In this document: one piece after another, positions 6,762 to 13,960 of the stretch | Layout of the letters: each line of letters starts with the position of its first letter | How positions within the stretch are numbered: position 1 is the first letter of the stretch | NCBI GenBank assembly: GCA_903834675.1 | Contig: CAILKC010000069.1 | Location: 1 to 14,206, forward strand | Reading direction: 5' to 3' | From: an uncultured Victivallales bacterium | GTDB taxonomy: Bacteria > Verrucomicrobiota > Lentisphaeria > Oligosphaerales > JAFGRS01 | DNA: 14,206 bases | Position numbers and translations under genes: made by a program | The notes under the pieces: model-generated | Told to the model about the DNA's origin: nothing | Databases searched by the model: none | The model's input: only the letters and a program-made list of their open reading frames with translations

Positions 6762-8769
6762 CCACGATCACCATGCCACGCCCGGGCACCCGGATGGAGA
6801 AGGTCGAACCCGCGACCCGACCCGGAACTGCCGGAAACGGGGTGCGGATGGTCAGCTTCCGGATGGGGCGCCCGACCTCGATCTGGGGCTTGCCGTACCA
6901 GTGCGCGTCGTTGCCGATCAGCAGCCGTCGCACGCCATGGGCATCGTCCATGGCGGTGACCCGGATCGCCTCTCGCTCGGTCAGCACCCGCACCCCCGCG
7001 GCGGTCTGCCCAAGCAGGTCAGCACAGGCTTGCAGGAAGGCGGCGGAGAGGCGGCGGTAGGGCAGATCGTAGTAGAACATGGCGTGTCCGCCAGAGGGTT
7101 CCCGAACCGTGGCCAGGTCGGTCGGCAGGTCGGGTCCGGACTCCTCGACCTCGGGAGACGGCAGCGGCTGACGGGCAAGGCCACGGCCAGCACACCACAG
7201 GCCGTCTGCCGCAACGCCGTCGCGGCAGAACACCTCGACGCCCGCCGGCGCCGGGCCGGCGCCAATGAGGAGGAGCGGGCCTTCGCCGCAGTCCAGCACG
7301 CGCCGCAGTTCCGCCGCGGGAAAGAGATGCGCATTGAGCACCAGGAGGGGGCCACGGACGCCTTCGAGACGGTCAAGGCGAACCACCGAATGCACCGGAG
7401 CGCCGCGTTCCAGCAGATGGTGCAGCAGCCGGTGGACGGACCAGCGCCGGGTGGCGATGTAGTCCGCCAACTGCGCTTCGTGAGCGGCATCGGACCACAC
7501 CAGCGTGGCGCCCAGGATGCGTACCGGGGTAAACTCTACCGCCGTGTCCCAGTCGGCGCGCATCCGGGCCCATTCGGCGGCGCTCAGTCCGTCGGCCAGG
7601 CAGGCAACCGGCCCGGCCACGCAACGCTTGGGCGGACCCGCGGCAGCGACGCCGAAGAGGTGACTCATGGTGTGGATCTCCGCCGCAAGCAGGGGCGGCG
7701 TGTGGCGCAACAGGCACCACTCCTCGGTGGTGTCCTTGATGCCGTTGAGGAAGAGCAGCGGCGTCTGCGGCAAGAAGCCGTGGTTGAGGAGCACGGCGGC
7801 GGCGAAAGGATACAGAGCCCGGCGCCCGCTCACCTTCTCGTAGCCGTCGAGTTCGGACGCCCCGGCCGCGGCTTCGACGATGTAGGCATCGATGCCGGCC
7901 TCGGCGTTGGCCCGATAGTTCACCCCGTAACGGTAGAGCGCTTCGAAGGGGTCTTTGGTCCAGGCCGAGTTGGCCACCATCTGCCGCTTCTCCCCATGGA
8001 CGGCCGCGGCCACCTTGCGCATGAAGCCGGTGATGCGGCCAGCGTAGAAGTGAATCCATTCCGTACGCCGCTGAGCCCAGATCCAGTCAGCGCGGCGCTC
8101 CAGCCGGGCGGGATCCGCAGCGCCGGGCGCCGCGAACTCGGCCGGGAGCCTGACGCCGGTGGCCTCGACGAACTGTCCGACCAGGTCATCGGAGAAGTCG
8201 CCCTCGGAGATGGGGAGACGTTGATGGGCATAGCCGTCGGCGCAGTGGTAGCCGTCGAAGCCGTAGTCGCGCAGCACCTGAACCAGTTGCCGACTGAAGA
8301 AGTCCTCGTACAGGCTCCCGTCGGCCAGGCGCTTCCACGGGCACAGCGAGTGGATGCGCTCGCCGGTGCGGCGCACGGCCAGCAACTCGGGGTGTCGGCC
8401 AATCCACTCGGCGCTGACGAAGAGATCGAAGACGCTGACATAGACGCGCGTGCCGTGGGCTTGGAGGGTCTGGATCAGCCGACGCAGCAACGCCGCCGAC
8501 CACGCCTGCACGCCGCGCTCCTCATTGCCGAGGTGGCCGCAGTAGGAGCAGTAGTCCGTGGGAAAAGGCGCCGCCGGATCACGCTCGCCATGCGTATGCA
8601 CGAAGTCGGCATTGAACAGCAGCAGCGACATCCCGTCAGGGACGAACCCCATCCGGCCAAGAACCGCGGCAACGCCGAGGTCCTCGGCCCCGATGTCGAA
8701 GCCCAGCAACTCAATCCAGGCCCAGCGCTCTGAACCCGGCGCCGGGGTCGCGGTTACCGCCTGTGTCAT
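6751..8769 (-). CDS. Cytoplasmic GH42-like glycoside hydrolase (family uncertain)
   Basis: This 672-residue protein has no signal peptide. Residues about 15-370 look like a TIM barrel: alternating strands such as MSLLLFN (47-53) and RVYVSVFDL (108-116), then YGFDGYHCADGY (169-180) at the position of strand four with Asp172 and Asp178, and DAYIVEA (294-300) with Glu299. These acids are candidate catalytic residues, not proven ones. Residues about 413-535 resemble the amidotransferase-like trimerisation domain of GH42-type enzymes (VRGPLLVLNAHLFP at 471-484). The last 80 residues form a beta domain ending VPGRGMVIVDVE. This three-part layout fits beta-galactosidase-like hydrolases, but I cannot assign a family or substrate. 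The ATG at 8769 has GGAGA six bases upstream; a GTG 36 bases further out has none. The start context nearly matches that of the exported protein at 1540 (GGAGAT, six bases, ATGACAC). Confidence 0.75.
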   Translation of the reverse strand: MTQAVTATPAPGSERWAWIELLGFDIGAEDLGVAAVLGRMGFVPDGMSLLLFNADFVHTHGERDPAAPFPTDYCSYCGHLGNEERGVQAWSAALLRRLIQTLQAHGTRVYVSVFDLFVSAEWIGRHPELLAVRRTGERIHSLCPWKRLADGSLYEDFFSRQLVQVLRDYGFDGYHCADGYAHQRLPISEGDFSDDLVGQFVEATGVRLPAEFAAPGAADPARLERRADWIWAQRRTEWIHFYAGRITGFMRKVAAAVHGEKRQMVANSAWTKDPFEALYRYGVNYRANAEAGIDAYIVEAAAGASELDGYEKVSGRRALYPFAAAVLLNHGFLPQTPLLFLNGIKDTTEEWCLLRHTPPLLAAEIHTMSHLFGVAAAGPPKRCVAGPVACLADGLSAAEWARMRADWDTAVEFTPVRILGATLVWSDAAHEAQLADYIATRRWSVHRLLHHLLERGAPVHSVVRLDRLEGVRGPLLVLNAHLFPAAELRRVLDCGEGPLLLIGAGPAPAGVEVFCRDGVAADGLWCAGRGLARQPLPSPEVEESGPDLPTDLATVREPSGGHAMFYYDLPYRRLSAAFLQACADLLGQTAAGVRVLTEREAIRVTAMDDAHGVRRLLIGNDAHWYGKPQIEVGRPIRKLTIRTPFPAVPGRVAGSTFSIRVPGRGMVIVDVE

Positions 8770-8883
8770 CGCGTATCTCCAGCTGTGTCCCGTACCGTAG
8801 TCCACTGCTTGCGGCGCCGCCAGAAAGCCCCCCCATGCTGCTCAATAGTGGGCGCACGGTATTCGTCTTCCTGATGCACGGTC

Positions 8884-8898
8884 ACCCGCCGGGCGGGT
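8884..8898. other. Inverted repeat just upstream of the beta-propeller operon promoter
   Basis: ACCCGCC, one base, GGCGGGT: a perfect 7-bp inverted repeat ending four bases before the -35 box at 8903. Its position suits an operator or activator site. Without a T-run it is not a terminator for either strand. Confidence 0.45.
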
Positions 8899-8902
8899 CG
8901 GC

Positions 8903-8931
8903 TTGACGGTACACAGAGGCAGAGTTACACT
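8903..8931 (+). promoter_or_regulatory. Sigma70-type promoter of the beta-propeller/isomerase operon
   Basis: TTGACG (8903-8908, five of six consensus bases) is followed by a 17-base spacer and TACACT (8926-8931, four of six). Transcription would begin near 8938, leaving a leader of about 59 bases before the ATG at 8997. This is the best promoter match in the window. It sits in the divergent gap between the glycoside hydrolase and the operon. Confidence 0.6.
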
Positions 8932-8984
8932 CCGAGTCGCCAGGGGCACGTGACCGCGACGATGGCAAGCGCGGAAAGATGATC

Positions 8985-8991
8985 AAGGAGG
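8985..8991 (+). promoter_or_regulatory. Ribosome-binding site that fixes the beta-propeller start
   Basis: AAGGAGG lies five bases before the ATG at 8997. It falls after the earlier in-frame ATG at 8979, so that upstream ATG is not the start. Confidence 0.85.
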
Positions 8992-8996
8992 CGTAC

Positions 8997-10217
8997 ATGG
9001 CAGTTCGGTCTTACACAGCGTTCGTCATGGTGGTTGTCGCGGCTTTTGGCCTGCGGGCCGACGATTGGCCCCAATGGCGCGGTCCCCAGCGCGACGGCAT
9101 CTCGCGGGAGAAGAACCTGCTGAGCGAATGGCCGGAGGGTGGACCCCGGAAGCTGTGGTCGGTCGAGGGCCTGGGGCAGGGCTTTTCGACGGTCTCCGTG
9201 ATCGGTAACCGAATCTACACCACCGGCGTGATCGACAAGGTCGGCAAACTCATCGCGATCCAGGACGATGGCAAGCTCCTCGGCAAGTCCTCCTACGGCA
9301 GCGACTCGGTGGACGGCGGCGGTTACCCGGGCAGTCGCAGCACACCGACCATCCAAGACGGTCGGGTCTTTCTGATGAGCGGTACGGGAATCCTGACCTG
9401 CTTCGACGAGAAATCGGGCCAGCAGCAGTGGCAGGTAGACACGTTCAAGGAGTTCGGCGGTCGCCAGTTGCGCTGGAACGTGGCCGAATCCGTCCTGGTG
9501 GATGGCAAGCGGGTCATCTGCACCCCCGGTGGACCCGAGGCCCTGGTGGTGGCTCTCGATGTCGCCACCGGCAAGCCGGTCTGGACGACGAAGGGACTGG
9601 ACTGCAAGAGCGCCTACTGCTCGCCCATACTGGTCGAACACAATGGCCACCGCGTGATCCTGACCATGGTCGAGTTTGGGGCCGTCGGCATCGACGCCGA
9701 CACCGGCAAGCTGCTGTGGAAGTCGGCGCACAAGAACAAGTACGCCGTGCATGCGGCCACCCCGGTCTACGCGGATGGGCGAGTGATCTTCTCCAGCGGC
9801 TACGGACAGGGCACCGAGATGCTGACGATCGCCGCGGACGCAAAGAGCGTCAACTCCGCCTGGGAACAGAAGGTGCTCGACAACCACCACGGCTCGATCG
9901 TGCTGCTGGGCGGTAATCTGTACGGGACCAACGACCGGGGCCTGGTCTGCCTGGACACCACCACCGGCAAGGAACGCTGGATCGAGGGCAAAGCCGGGAA
10001 AGGCTCCATCACGGTGGCCGAGGGAATGATCTACGCCTATTCCGAGAAGGGGCAATTGAGCCTGATCAAGCCAGGACCGACCGGAGCCACGCTGAAGGGC
10101 TCCTTTAAGGTGACCGAAGGCAGCGACCAACACTGGGCGCACCCGGTGGTCGCCAATGGCCGCCTCTACATTCGTCACGGCAATGTCCTGATGGCGTATG
10201 ACGTAAGCAAGAAATGA
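8997..10217 (+). CDS. Secreted PQQ-like beta-propeller protein
   Basis: A 406-residue protein with a signal peptide (hydrophobic TAFVMVVVAAFGL, likely cut after LRA) and then DWPQWRGPQRDG. This opening is typical of exported beta-propeller proteins abundant in Planctomycetes, Verrucomicrobia and relatives. Blade motifs recur: GILTCFDEKSGQQQW, LDVATGKPVW, GIDADTGKLLW, GLVCLDTTTGKERW and GNVLMAYDVSKK, each a strand followed by D-x-x-T-G-K-x-x-W. About seven blades are likely. The fold is shared with BamB and PQQ dehydrogenases, but I see no enzyme-specific residues, so binding or scaffolding in the periplasm is more likely than catalysis. It is first in the operon: a strong ribosome-binding site and sigma70-type promoter lie upstream, and the isomerase gene starts nine bases after its stop. 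Confidence 0.88.
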   Translation: MAVRSYTAFVMVVVAAFGLRADDWPQWRGPQRDGISREKNLLSEWPEGGPRKLWSVEGLGQGFSTVSVIGNRIYTTGVIDKVGKLIAIQDDGKLLGKSSYGSDSVDGGGYPGSRSTPTIQDGRVFLMSGTGILTCFDEKSGQQQWQVDTFKEFGGRQLRWNVAESVLVDGKRVICTPGGPEALVVALDVATGKPVWTTKGLDCKSAYCSPILVEHNGHRVILTMVEFGAVGIDADTGKLLWKSAHKNKYAVHAATPVYADGRVIFSSGYGQGTEMLTIAADAKSVNSAWEQKVLDNHHGSIVLLGGNLYGTNDRGLVCLDTTTGKERWIEGKAGKGSITVAEGMIYAYSEKGQLSLIKPGPTGATLKGSFKVTEGSDQHWAHPVVANGRLYIRHGNVLMAYDVSKK

Positions 10218-10226
10218 GATGATGCC

Positions 10227-11618
10227 ATGGCCCGCGCTGCCAAGATCGGCCTGCTGCCACTATACCTGAAGCTCTACGACGACCTCATGCCGGAGCGGCG
10301 GGCCGAGTTCGATCCCTTCCTGGCCGAGATTGCCGCCGGCTTCCGTCAGCTCGGGATTGAGGTGATCGAGTGCCGTGTCTGCCGCGTCCAGTCTGAGTTC
10401 GAGCAGGCCGTAGATCACCTGGAAAGCGCCGCGGTTGATCTCATCGTCACCGTCCACCTGGCCTACTCGCCGTCGCTGGAGTCGATCGAGGCGCTGACCG
10501 GCACGGAACTGCCGATCCTCATGCTCGACACGACCATGGACCGGGATTTCGGCAAGGACGTGGACGCGGCACGGATCATGTACAATCACGGCATCCACGG
10601 CGTGCAGGACCTGGCCTGCATGCTGCGCCGCCTGGGCAAGCCTTTCCAGATTGTGGCTGGACACCTGGCCAGCTCGGAGGTCCTGGCTCGCGCCGCAGAC
10701 ATCGCCCGGGGCGCTTACGCGGCCCAGTGCCTGGCCTACAGCCGGACGCTGCGCCTCGGCCCTGCCTTCGTCGGCATGGGTGACTTTGCGGTGGACGAAG
10801 ACGTGCTCGAAAGCGAACTGGGCATCACGGTGGACGAGCTTTCCCGCCAGGACCTGGAGAGGGCCGCGCGGGCAATCAGCGCCGCGGCCATCAAGACCGA
10901 GATGGCCGATGACCTGCGGCGCTTTGCCGCCGACCTCACGCCGACCGTACACCGGCGTTCCGTGCGCACCGGGCTGGGGCTGCGCGCCCTGCTGGAGAGT
11001 GGCGGCTACAGTGCCTTCAGCATGAACTTCCTGGCCTTCGACTCGGCCAAGGGGCCGGCCAACGTGGTGCCTTTCCTCGAGGCCTCCAAGGCGATGTCGC
11101 GCGGCATCGGCTATGCCGGTGAGGGTGACGTGCTGACCGCCAGCCTGGTGGGCGCCCTGGGCTCAGCCTTCGGACGCACCACCTTCACCGAGATCTTCTG
11201 CCCTGACTGGCAGGGCAACTCGCTGTTCCTCTCGCACATGGGAGAGATCAACCCCGAGGTGATTGCGGGCACCCCGGCACTGCTCGAGAAGCCGTATCCA
11301 TTTTCAGCCGCCCTGAACCCAGCCATGATCTGCGGCGCCCCCGCGGCGGGCCGCGGCATCCTGGTGAACCTGGCGCCGGGGCCCGACAACCGATTCGGCC
11401 TGATCGCGGCGCGCGTCGAGATCCTGGGCGACAGCGACAACCCCTCCCTGCACGGCTCGGTGCGCGGCTGGATTCGTCCGGACTGTGACCTGGCCGCTTT
11501 CCTGGAGAAGTACAGCCGCAACGGTGGCACCCACCACAGCGCCTTGGTGCTGGGCGACCGCCTGGAAGGCATCACCGCCTTCGCGGAGTTCGTCGGACTG
11601 GAGTGCGTCATCCTATGA
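10227..11618 (+). CDS. L-arabinose/L-fucose isomerase-like sugar isomerase
   Basis: Enzymes of this fold interconvert aldoses and ketoses using Mn2+. The 463-residue length fits AraA-type proteins (about 500). The four metal ligands appear in order: Glu299 in GYAGEGD (295-301), Glu322 in TTFTEIF (318-324), His337 in FLSHMGE (334-340) and His437 in GGTHHSAL (433-440). The 337-437 spacing equals the 350-450 spacing I recall for E. coli AraA, and GGTHHS corresponds to GGAHHT there. N-terminal Rossmann-like domains (HGIHGVQDLA at 121-130) also fit. Overall identity with classical AraA looks low, so the substrate is open: arabinose, fucose or another sugar. The gene starts nine bases after the beta-propeller and ends with an ATGA overlap into the next gene, so the two are very probably translationally coupled. 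Its own ribosome-binding site is weak. I use no symbol because the substrate is unknown. Confidence 0.82.
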   Translation: MARAAKIGLLPLYLKLYDDLMPERRAEFDPFLAEIAAGFRQLGIEVIECRVCRVQSEFEQAVDHLESAAVDLIVTVHLAYSPSLESIEALTGTELPILMLDTTMDRDFGKDVDAARIMYNHGIHGVQDLACMLRRLGKPFQIVAGHLASSEVLARAADIARGAYAAQCLAYSRTLRLGPAFVGMGDFAVDEDVLESELGITVDELSRQDLERAARAISAAAIKTEMADDLRRFAADLTPTVHRRSVRTGLGLRALLESGGYSAFSMNFLAFDSAKGPANVVPFLEASKAMSRGIGYAGEGDVLTASLVGALGSAFGRTTFTEIFCPDWQGNSLFLSHMGEINPEVIAGTPALLEKPYPFSAALNPAMICGAPAAGRGILVNLAPGPDNRFGLIAARVEILGDSDNPSLHGSVRGWIRPDCDLAAFLEKYSRNGGTHHSALVLGDRLEGITAFAEFVGLECVIL

Positions 11619-12721
11619 GCCCAATCCGGATGGGAATCGTGGGCGCCTGCGGCCGCGGCGCCAGCTTCAGGACGGCCTGCGACGCCTTGGGTGACGTTGT
11701 CATCGAGGCGGTTTGCGACCTCAACGCTGAGCAACTGACAGAGGCCGCCGAACGGCTGGGCGCGCGCCGCCACTTCACCGACTACGAGACCATGATCCGC
11801 GACTGTCCCCTGGACGCGGTCATCATCGGTACGCCAATGCACTGGCATGTGCCTATGGCCATCCAGGCGCTGCGCCACGGGGTGAGCGTGCTCTGTGAAG
11901 TCACGGCGGGCGTCTCGATCGAGGAGTGTCGGGAGTTGGTGGCGGCCTGCAAGGCCAGCCGGGCCGTCTACATGATGGCCGAGAACTACACCTATATGCG
12001 GCCCAATGTGATCGTTCGCGAAATGGTCCGCCAGGGCCTGTTCGGCACGCCCTACTACGGTGAGGGCGAGTACCTCCACGAACTCAAGGCGCTGAACGAG
12101 AAGACGACCTGGCGCCGGAAGTGGCAGACCGGCATCGCCGGGGTCACCTACTGCACCCACAGCCTCGGGCCGCTGCTGCAATGGATGCCCGGCGACCGGG
12201 TCGCCCGGGTCTGCTGCGCCGGCAGCGGGCACCATTACCGCGACCCGCGCCAGAATCACTACGAGAATGACGACTCCACCCTCATGCTCTGCCAGATGCG
12301 CAGCGGCGGCCTGGTGAAGATTCGGGTGGATATGCTCTCGGACCGGCCGCATGCCATGACCAACTACCAGCTCCAGGGCACGGATGGCTGCTACGAAAGC
12401 GCTCGGGCCGGGGGCGAACCACACCGGGTCTGGCTGCGCGGTCGCGCCAAGGACGCCAACACCTGGCAGAACCTGGACGAGCTGGCGGCGGAGTTCCTGC
12501 CCGAGACCTGGCGGCAGCACGCCGAGATCGCCGCTCGCACCGGCCACGGCGGCGGCGATTACTACGAGGTCCTCGATTTCGTCACCGCGCTGCGCGGCGA
12601 GGCCCCACCTCCGGTCGGCATCCACGAGGCCCTGGACATGACCCTGCCGGGACTGGTCAGCCAGCAGAGCATCCTCCGGGACGGCGGTTGGCTTGAGGTG
12701 CCCGATTCGCGGACGTGGTGA
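11615..12721 (+). CDS. Gfo/Idh/MocA-fold protein, GH109-like (possible NAD-dependent glycosidase)
   Basis: A 368-residue protein with an N-terminal NAD-binding domain: MGIVGACGRGAS (6-17), Asp35 in AVCDLN at the end of strand two (NAD rather than NADP), and GTPMHWHVPMA (72-82). In ordinary dehydrogenases of this fold the next motif is EKP with a catalytic lysine; here it is EVT (95-97, in CEVTAGVSIEEC). GH109 NAD-dependent glycosidases carry EVPAA at that place. Further matches to GH109 are MAENYTY (121-127) and YCTHSLGP (179-186), where Tyr179 and His182 fit the conserved Y-x-T-H-x-L-G-P. Cleavage of a glycoside by transient oxidation at C3 is therefore more likely than simple dehydrogenation; this is inference. 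Starting at 11615 gives a four-base ATGA overlap with the isomerase stop. An in-frame ATG 12 bases earlier is possible but less likely. No signal peptide is seen, so the substrate would be cytoplasmic. Confidence 0.85.
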   Translation: MSPIRMGIVGACGRGASFRTACDALGDVVIEAVCDLNAEQLTEAAERLGARRHFTDYETMIRDCPLDAVIIGTPMHWHVPMAIQALRHGVSVLCEVTAGVSIEECRELVAACKASRAVYMMAENYTYMRPNVIVREMVRQGLFGTPYYGEGEYLHELKALNEKTTWRRKWQTGIAGVTYCTHSLGPLLQWMPGDRVARVCCAGSGHHYRDPRQNHYENDDSTLMLCQMRSGGLVKIRVDMLSDRPHAMTNYQLQGTDGCYESARAGGEPHRVWLRGRAKDANTWQNLDELAAEFLPETWRQHAEIAARTGHGGGDYYEVLDFVTALRGEAPPPVGIHEALDMTLPGLVSQQSILRDGGWLEVPDSRTW

Positions 12722-12742
12722 GGCGGCCCGGGGGCTCAGACC

Positions 12743-13006
12743 ATGAAAGACGACCTGTCCACACCCGAGGAGCTTGGTGAGAAGCTGAAGCGCGGCGAGA
12801 TCACCAAGGAAGAAGCGATCGAGGTCATGAGCGAGCGAGCCCGGCGCGAGGCCTTCGCCGGCCTCTACACACCCCTGCCCCCCGGCGGCGCGGCCACCGC
12901 ACCGGCCACCGCACCGCGGCAGGCCTGGCGGGCGGTGGCGGGATTCGCGCTCATTCTGATCGGCGTGCTGGTCCTGCTCTGGGCGCTGCTGTCGTGGCTG
13001 GATTGA
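12743..13006 (+). CDS. Small tail-anchored membrane protein with SHOCT-like N-terminus
   Basis: An 87-residue protein, last in the operon, 21 bases after the Gfo/Idh/MocA gene. Residues 6-35 are helical and charged; LGEKLKRGEITKEEAIEVM (11-29) resembles the SHOCT pattern L-x-x-L-x-x-G-x-I-T-x-E-E. A proline/alanine linker (43-60) leads to one hydrophobic helix at 63-85, ending in a short LSWLD tail. The protein would be anchored by its C-terminus with the helical part in the cytoplasm. The start has a run of five G nine bases upstream. Its function is unknown; a regulatory or scaffolding role is possible. It converges with the ROK kinase across 21 bases. Confidence 0.7.
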   Translation: MKDDLSTPEELGEKLKRGEITKEEAIEVMSERARREAFAGLYTPLPPGGAATAPATAPRQAWRAVAGFALILIGVLVLLWALLSWLD

Positions 13007-13027
13007 CGCGAGCCGCTGGCGGTGGAC

Positions 13028-13930
13028 TCAGCCCGCCGCGGCCCGCTCGGCGAGGCACAGCGCGCCGAGGGTTCCTGAACGCGAGCCCAGGCCGGGCGCC
13101 ACGAGGTAGGCATCCAGCTCGGACGGCAGGCGCAGAGGCCGCACGTACCCGGCGAGATGCCGCCGCAAGCCGGCCCGAATTCTCGGCAGCAGATGCGCCT
13201 GCTCCATGACGCCGCCACCGAGGATGATCCGTTCGGGGGAGCCGACGAGAACCAGGTTAGCGCAGAACTGGGCGAGGTAATCGGCCTCGAGATCCCAGCC
13301 CGGGTGCTCGGCGGGGAGTTCGGCGGCAGGCCGGCCCCAGCGTTGCTCCAGAGCACGGCCGGAAGCGAGCCCCTGCAGGCAGTCGGCATGCACGGGACAA
13401 CTTCCCGGGAACGGGTCCAGCCCGCGGTCGTGTGGCAAGCGCACGTGGCCCATTTCCGGATGCACCAGACCGTGCAGAGGCTTGCCGTCGACGATGAGCG
13501 CGCCACCGATCCCGGTGCCGACCGTCAGATAGACAAACACGCCGCAGCCGGCCCCGGCGCCCCAGCGGTACTCACCCAGGCCCGCCCCATTGACGTCCGT
13601 ATCCAGGCCAACCGGCACTTGGTAGCGCTGCCGGAAAACGCCGGCGATGTCGACGCCAGCCCAGCCCGGCTTCGGCGTGTCGGCAATGTGCCCCCAGGTG
13701 GCCGAGCCCGGGCGCAGATCGAGTGGCCCAAAACAGGCGATGCCGATGGCCTGCAAGGGCGCTCCCCCTCGCCGCGGCCAGTCGTCAAGAAACGCCACCA
13801 CCGCCGCCAGGGTCGGGCCTGGCGCCATCGTCGGCAAGCGCACCTCGGCCCGAATATCCCCGGGACCGCTGCCGATGACCACGTTGAACTTGGTGCCGCC
13901 TGCCTCGATTCCGGCGTAAAGTGCGGTCAT
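13028..13930 (-). CDS. ROK-family fructokinase (zinc-binding type)
   Basis: Transfers phosphate from ATP to a hexose, most likely fructose. The 300-residue protein matches the bacterial ROK fructokinase group. GIEAGGTKF (7-15) is the phosphate loop. DTDVNGAGLGE (110-120) carries the catalytic Asp112. LTVGTGIGGALI (135-146) is the second phosphate motif. A zinc site is formed by PEMGH (H162) and CPVHADC (C178, H181, C184), followed by the group-specific LQGLASGRALEQRWG. IILGGGVM (235-242) is the C-terminal motif. The ATG at 13930 has AGGA about ten bases upstream and begins where similarity begins; an upstream frame runs into the 116-bp repeat and is rejected. A ketose made by the adjacent isomerase could be its substrate, but fructokinase activity on such a sugar is not shown. 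No symbol is given because scrK and gmuE imply contexts absent here. Confidence 0.9.
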   Translation of the reverse strand: MTALYAGIEAGGTKFNVVIGSGPGDIRAEVRLPTMAPGPTLAAVVAFLDDWPRRGGAPLQAIGIACFGPLDLRPGSATWGHIADTPKPGWAGVDIAGVFRQRYQVPVGLDTDVNGAGLGEYRWGAGAGCGVFVYLTVGTGIGGALIVDGKPLHGLVHPEMGHVRLPHDRGLDPFPGSCPVHADCLQGLASGRALEQRWGRPAAELPAEHPGWDLEADYLAQFCANLVLVGSPERIILGGGVMEQAHLLPRIRAGLRRHLAGYVRPLRLPSELDAYLVAPGLGSRSGTLGALCLAERAAAG

Positions 13931-13960
13931 GCGCTGTGCATCCTGTATTTGACCTGGTGC

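Noticed and set aside
6607..8733. A 708-codon open frame on the plus strand across the glycoside hydrolase
   Set aside because: The minus strand encodes a domain-structured protein with a good ribosome-binding site. The plus-strand product has no recognisable domain.
8884..8898. Intrinsic terminator
   Set aside because: The hairpin lacks a T-run on both strands and lies directly before a promoter.
8925..12625. Long minus-strand open frames opposite the beta-propeller operon (8925-10178 and 11111-12625)
   Set aside because: They overlap well-recognised plus-strand proteins and have no motif content of their own.
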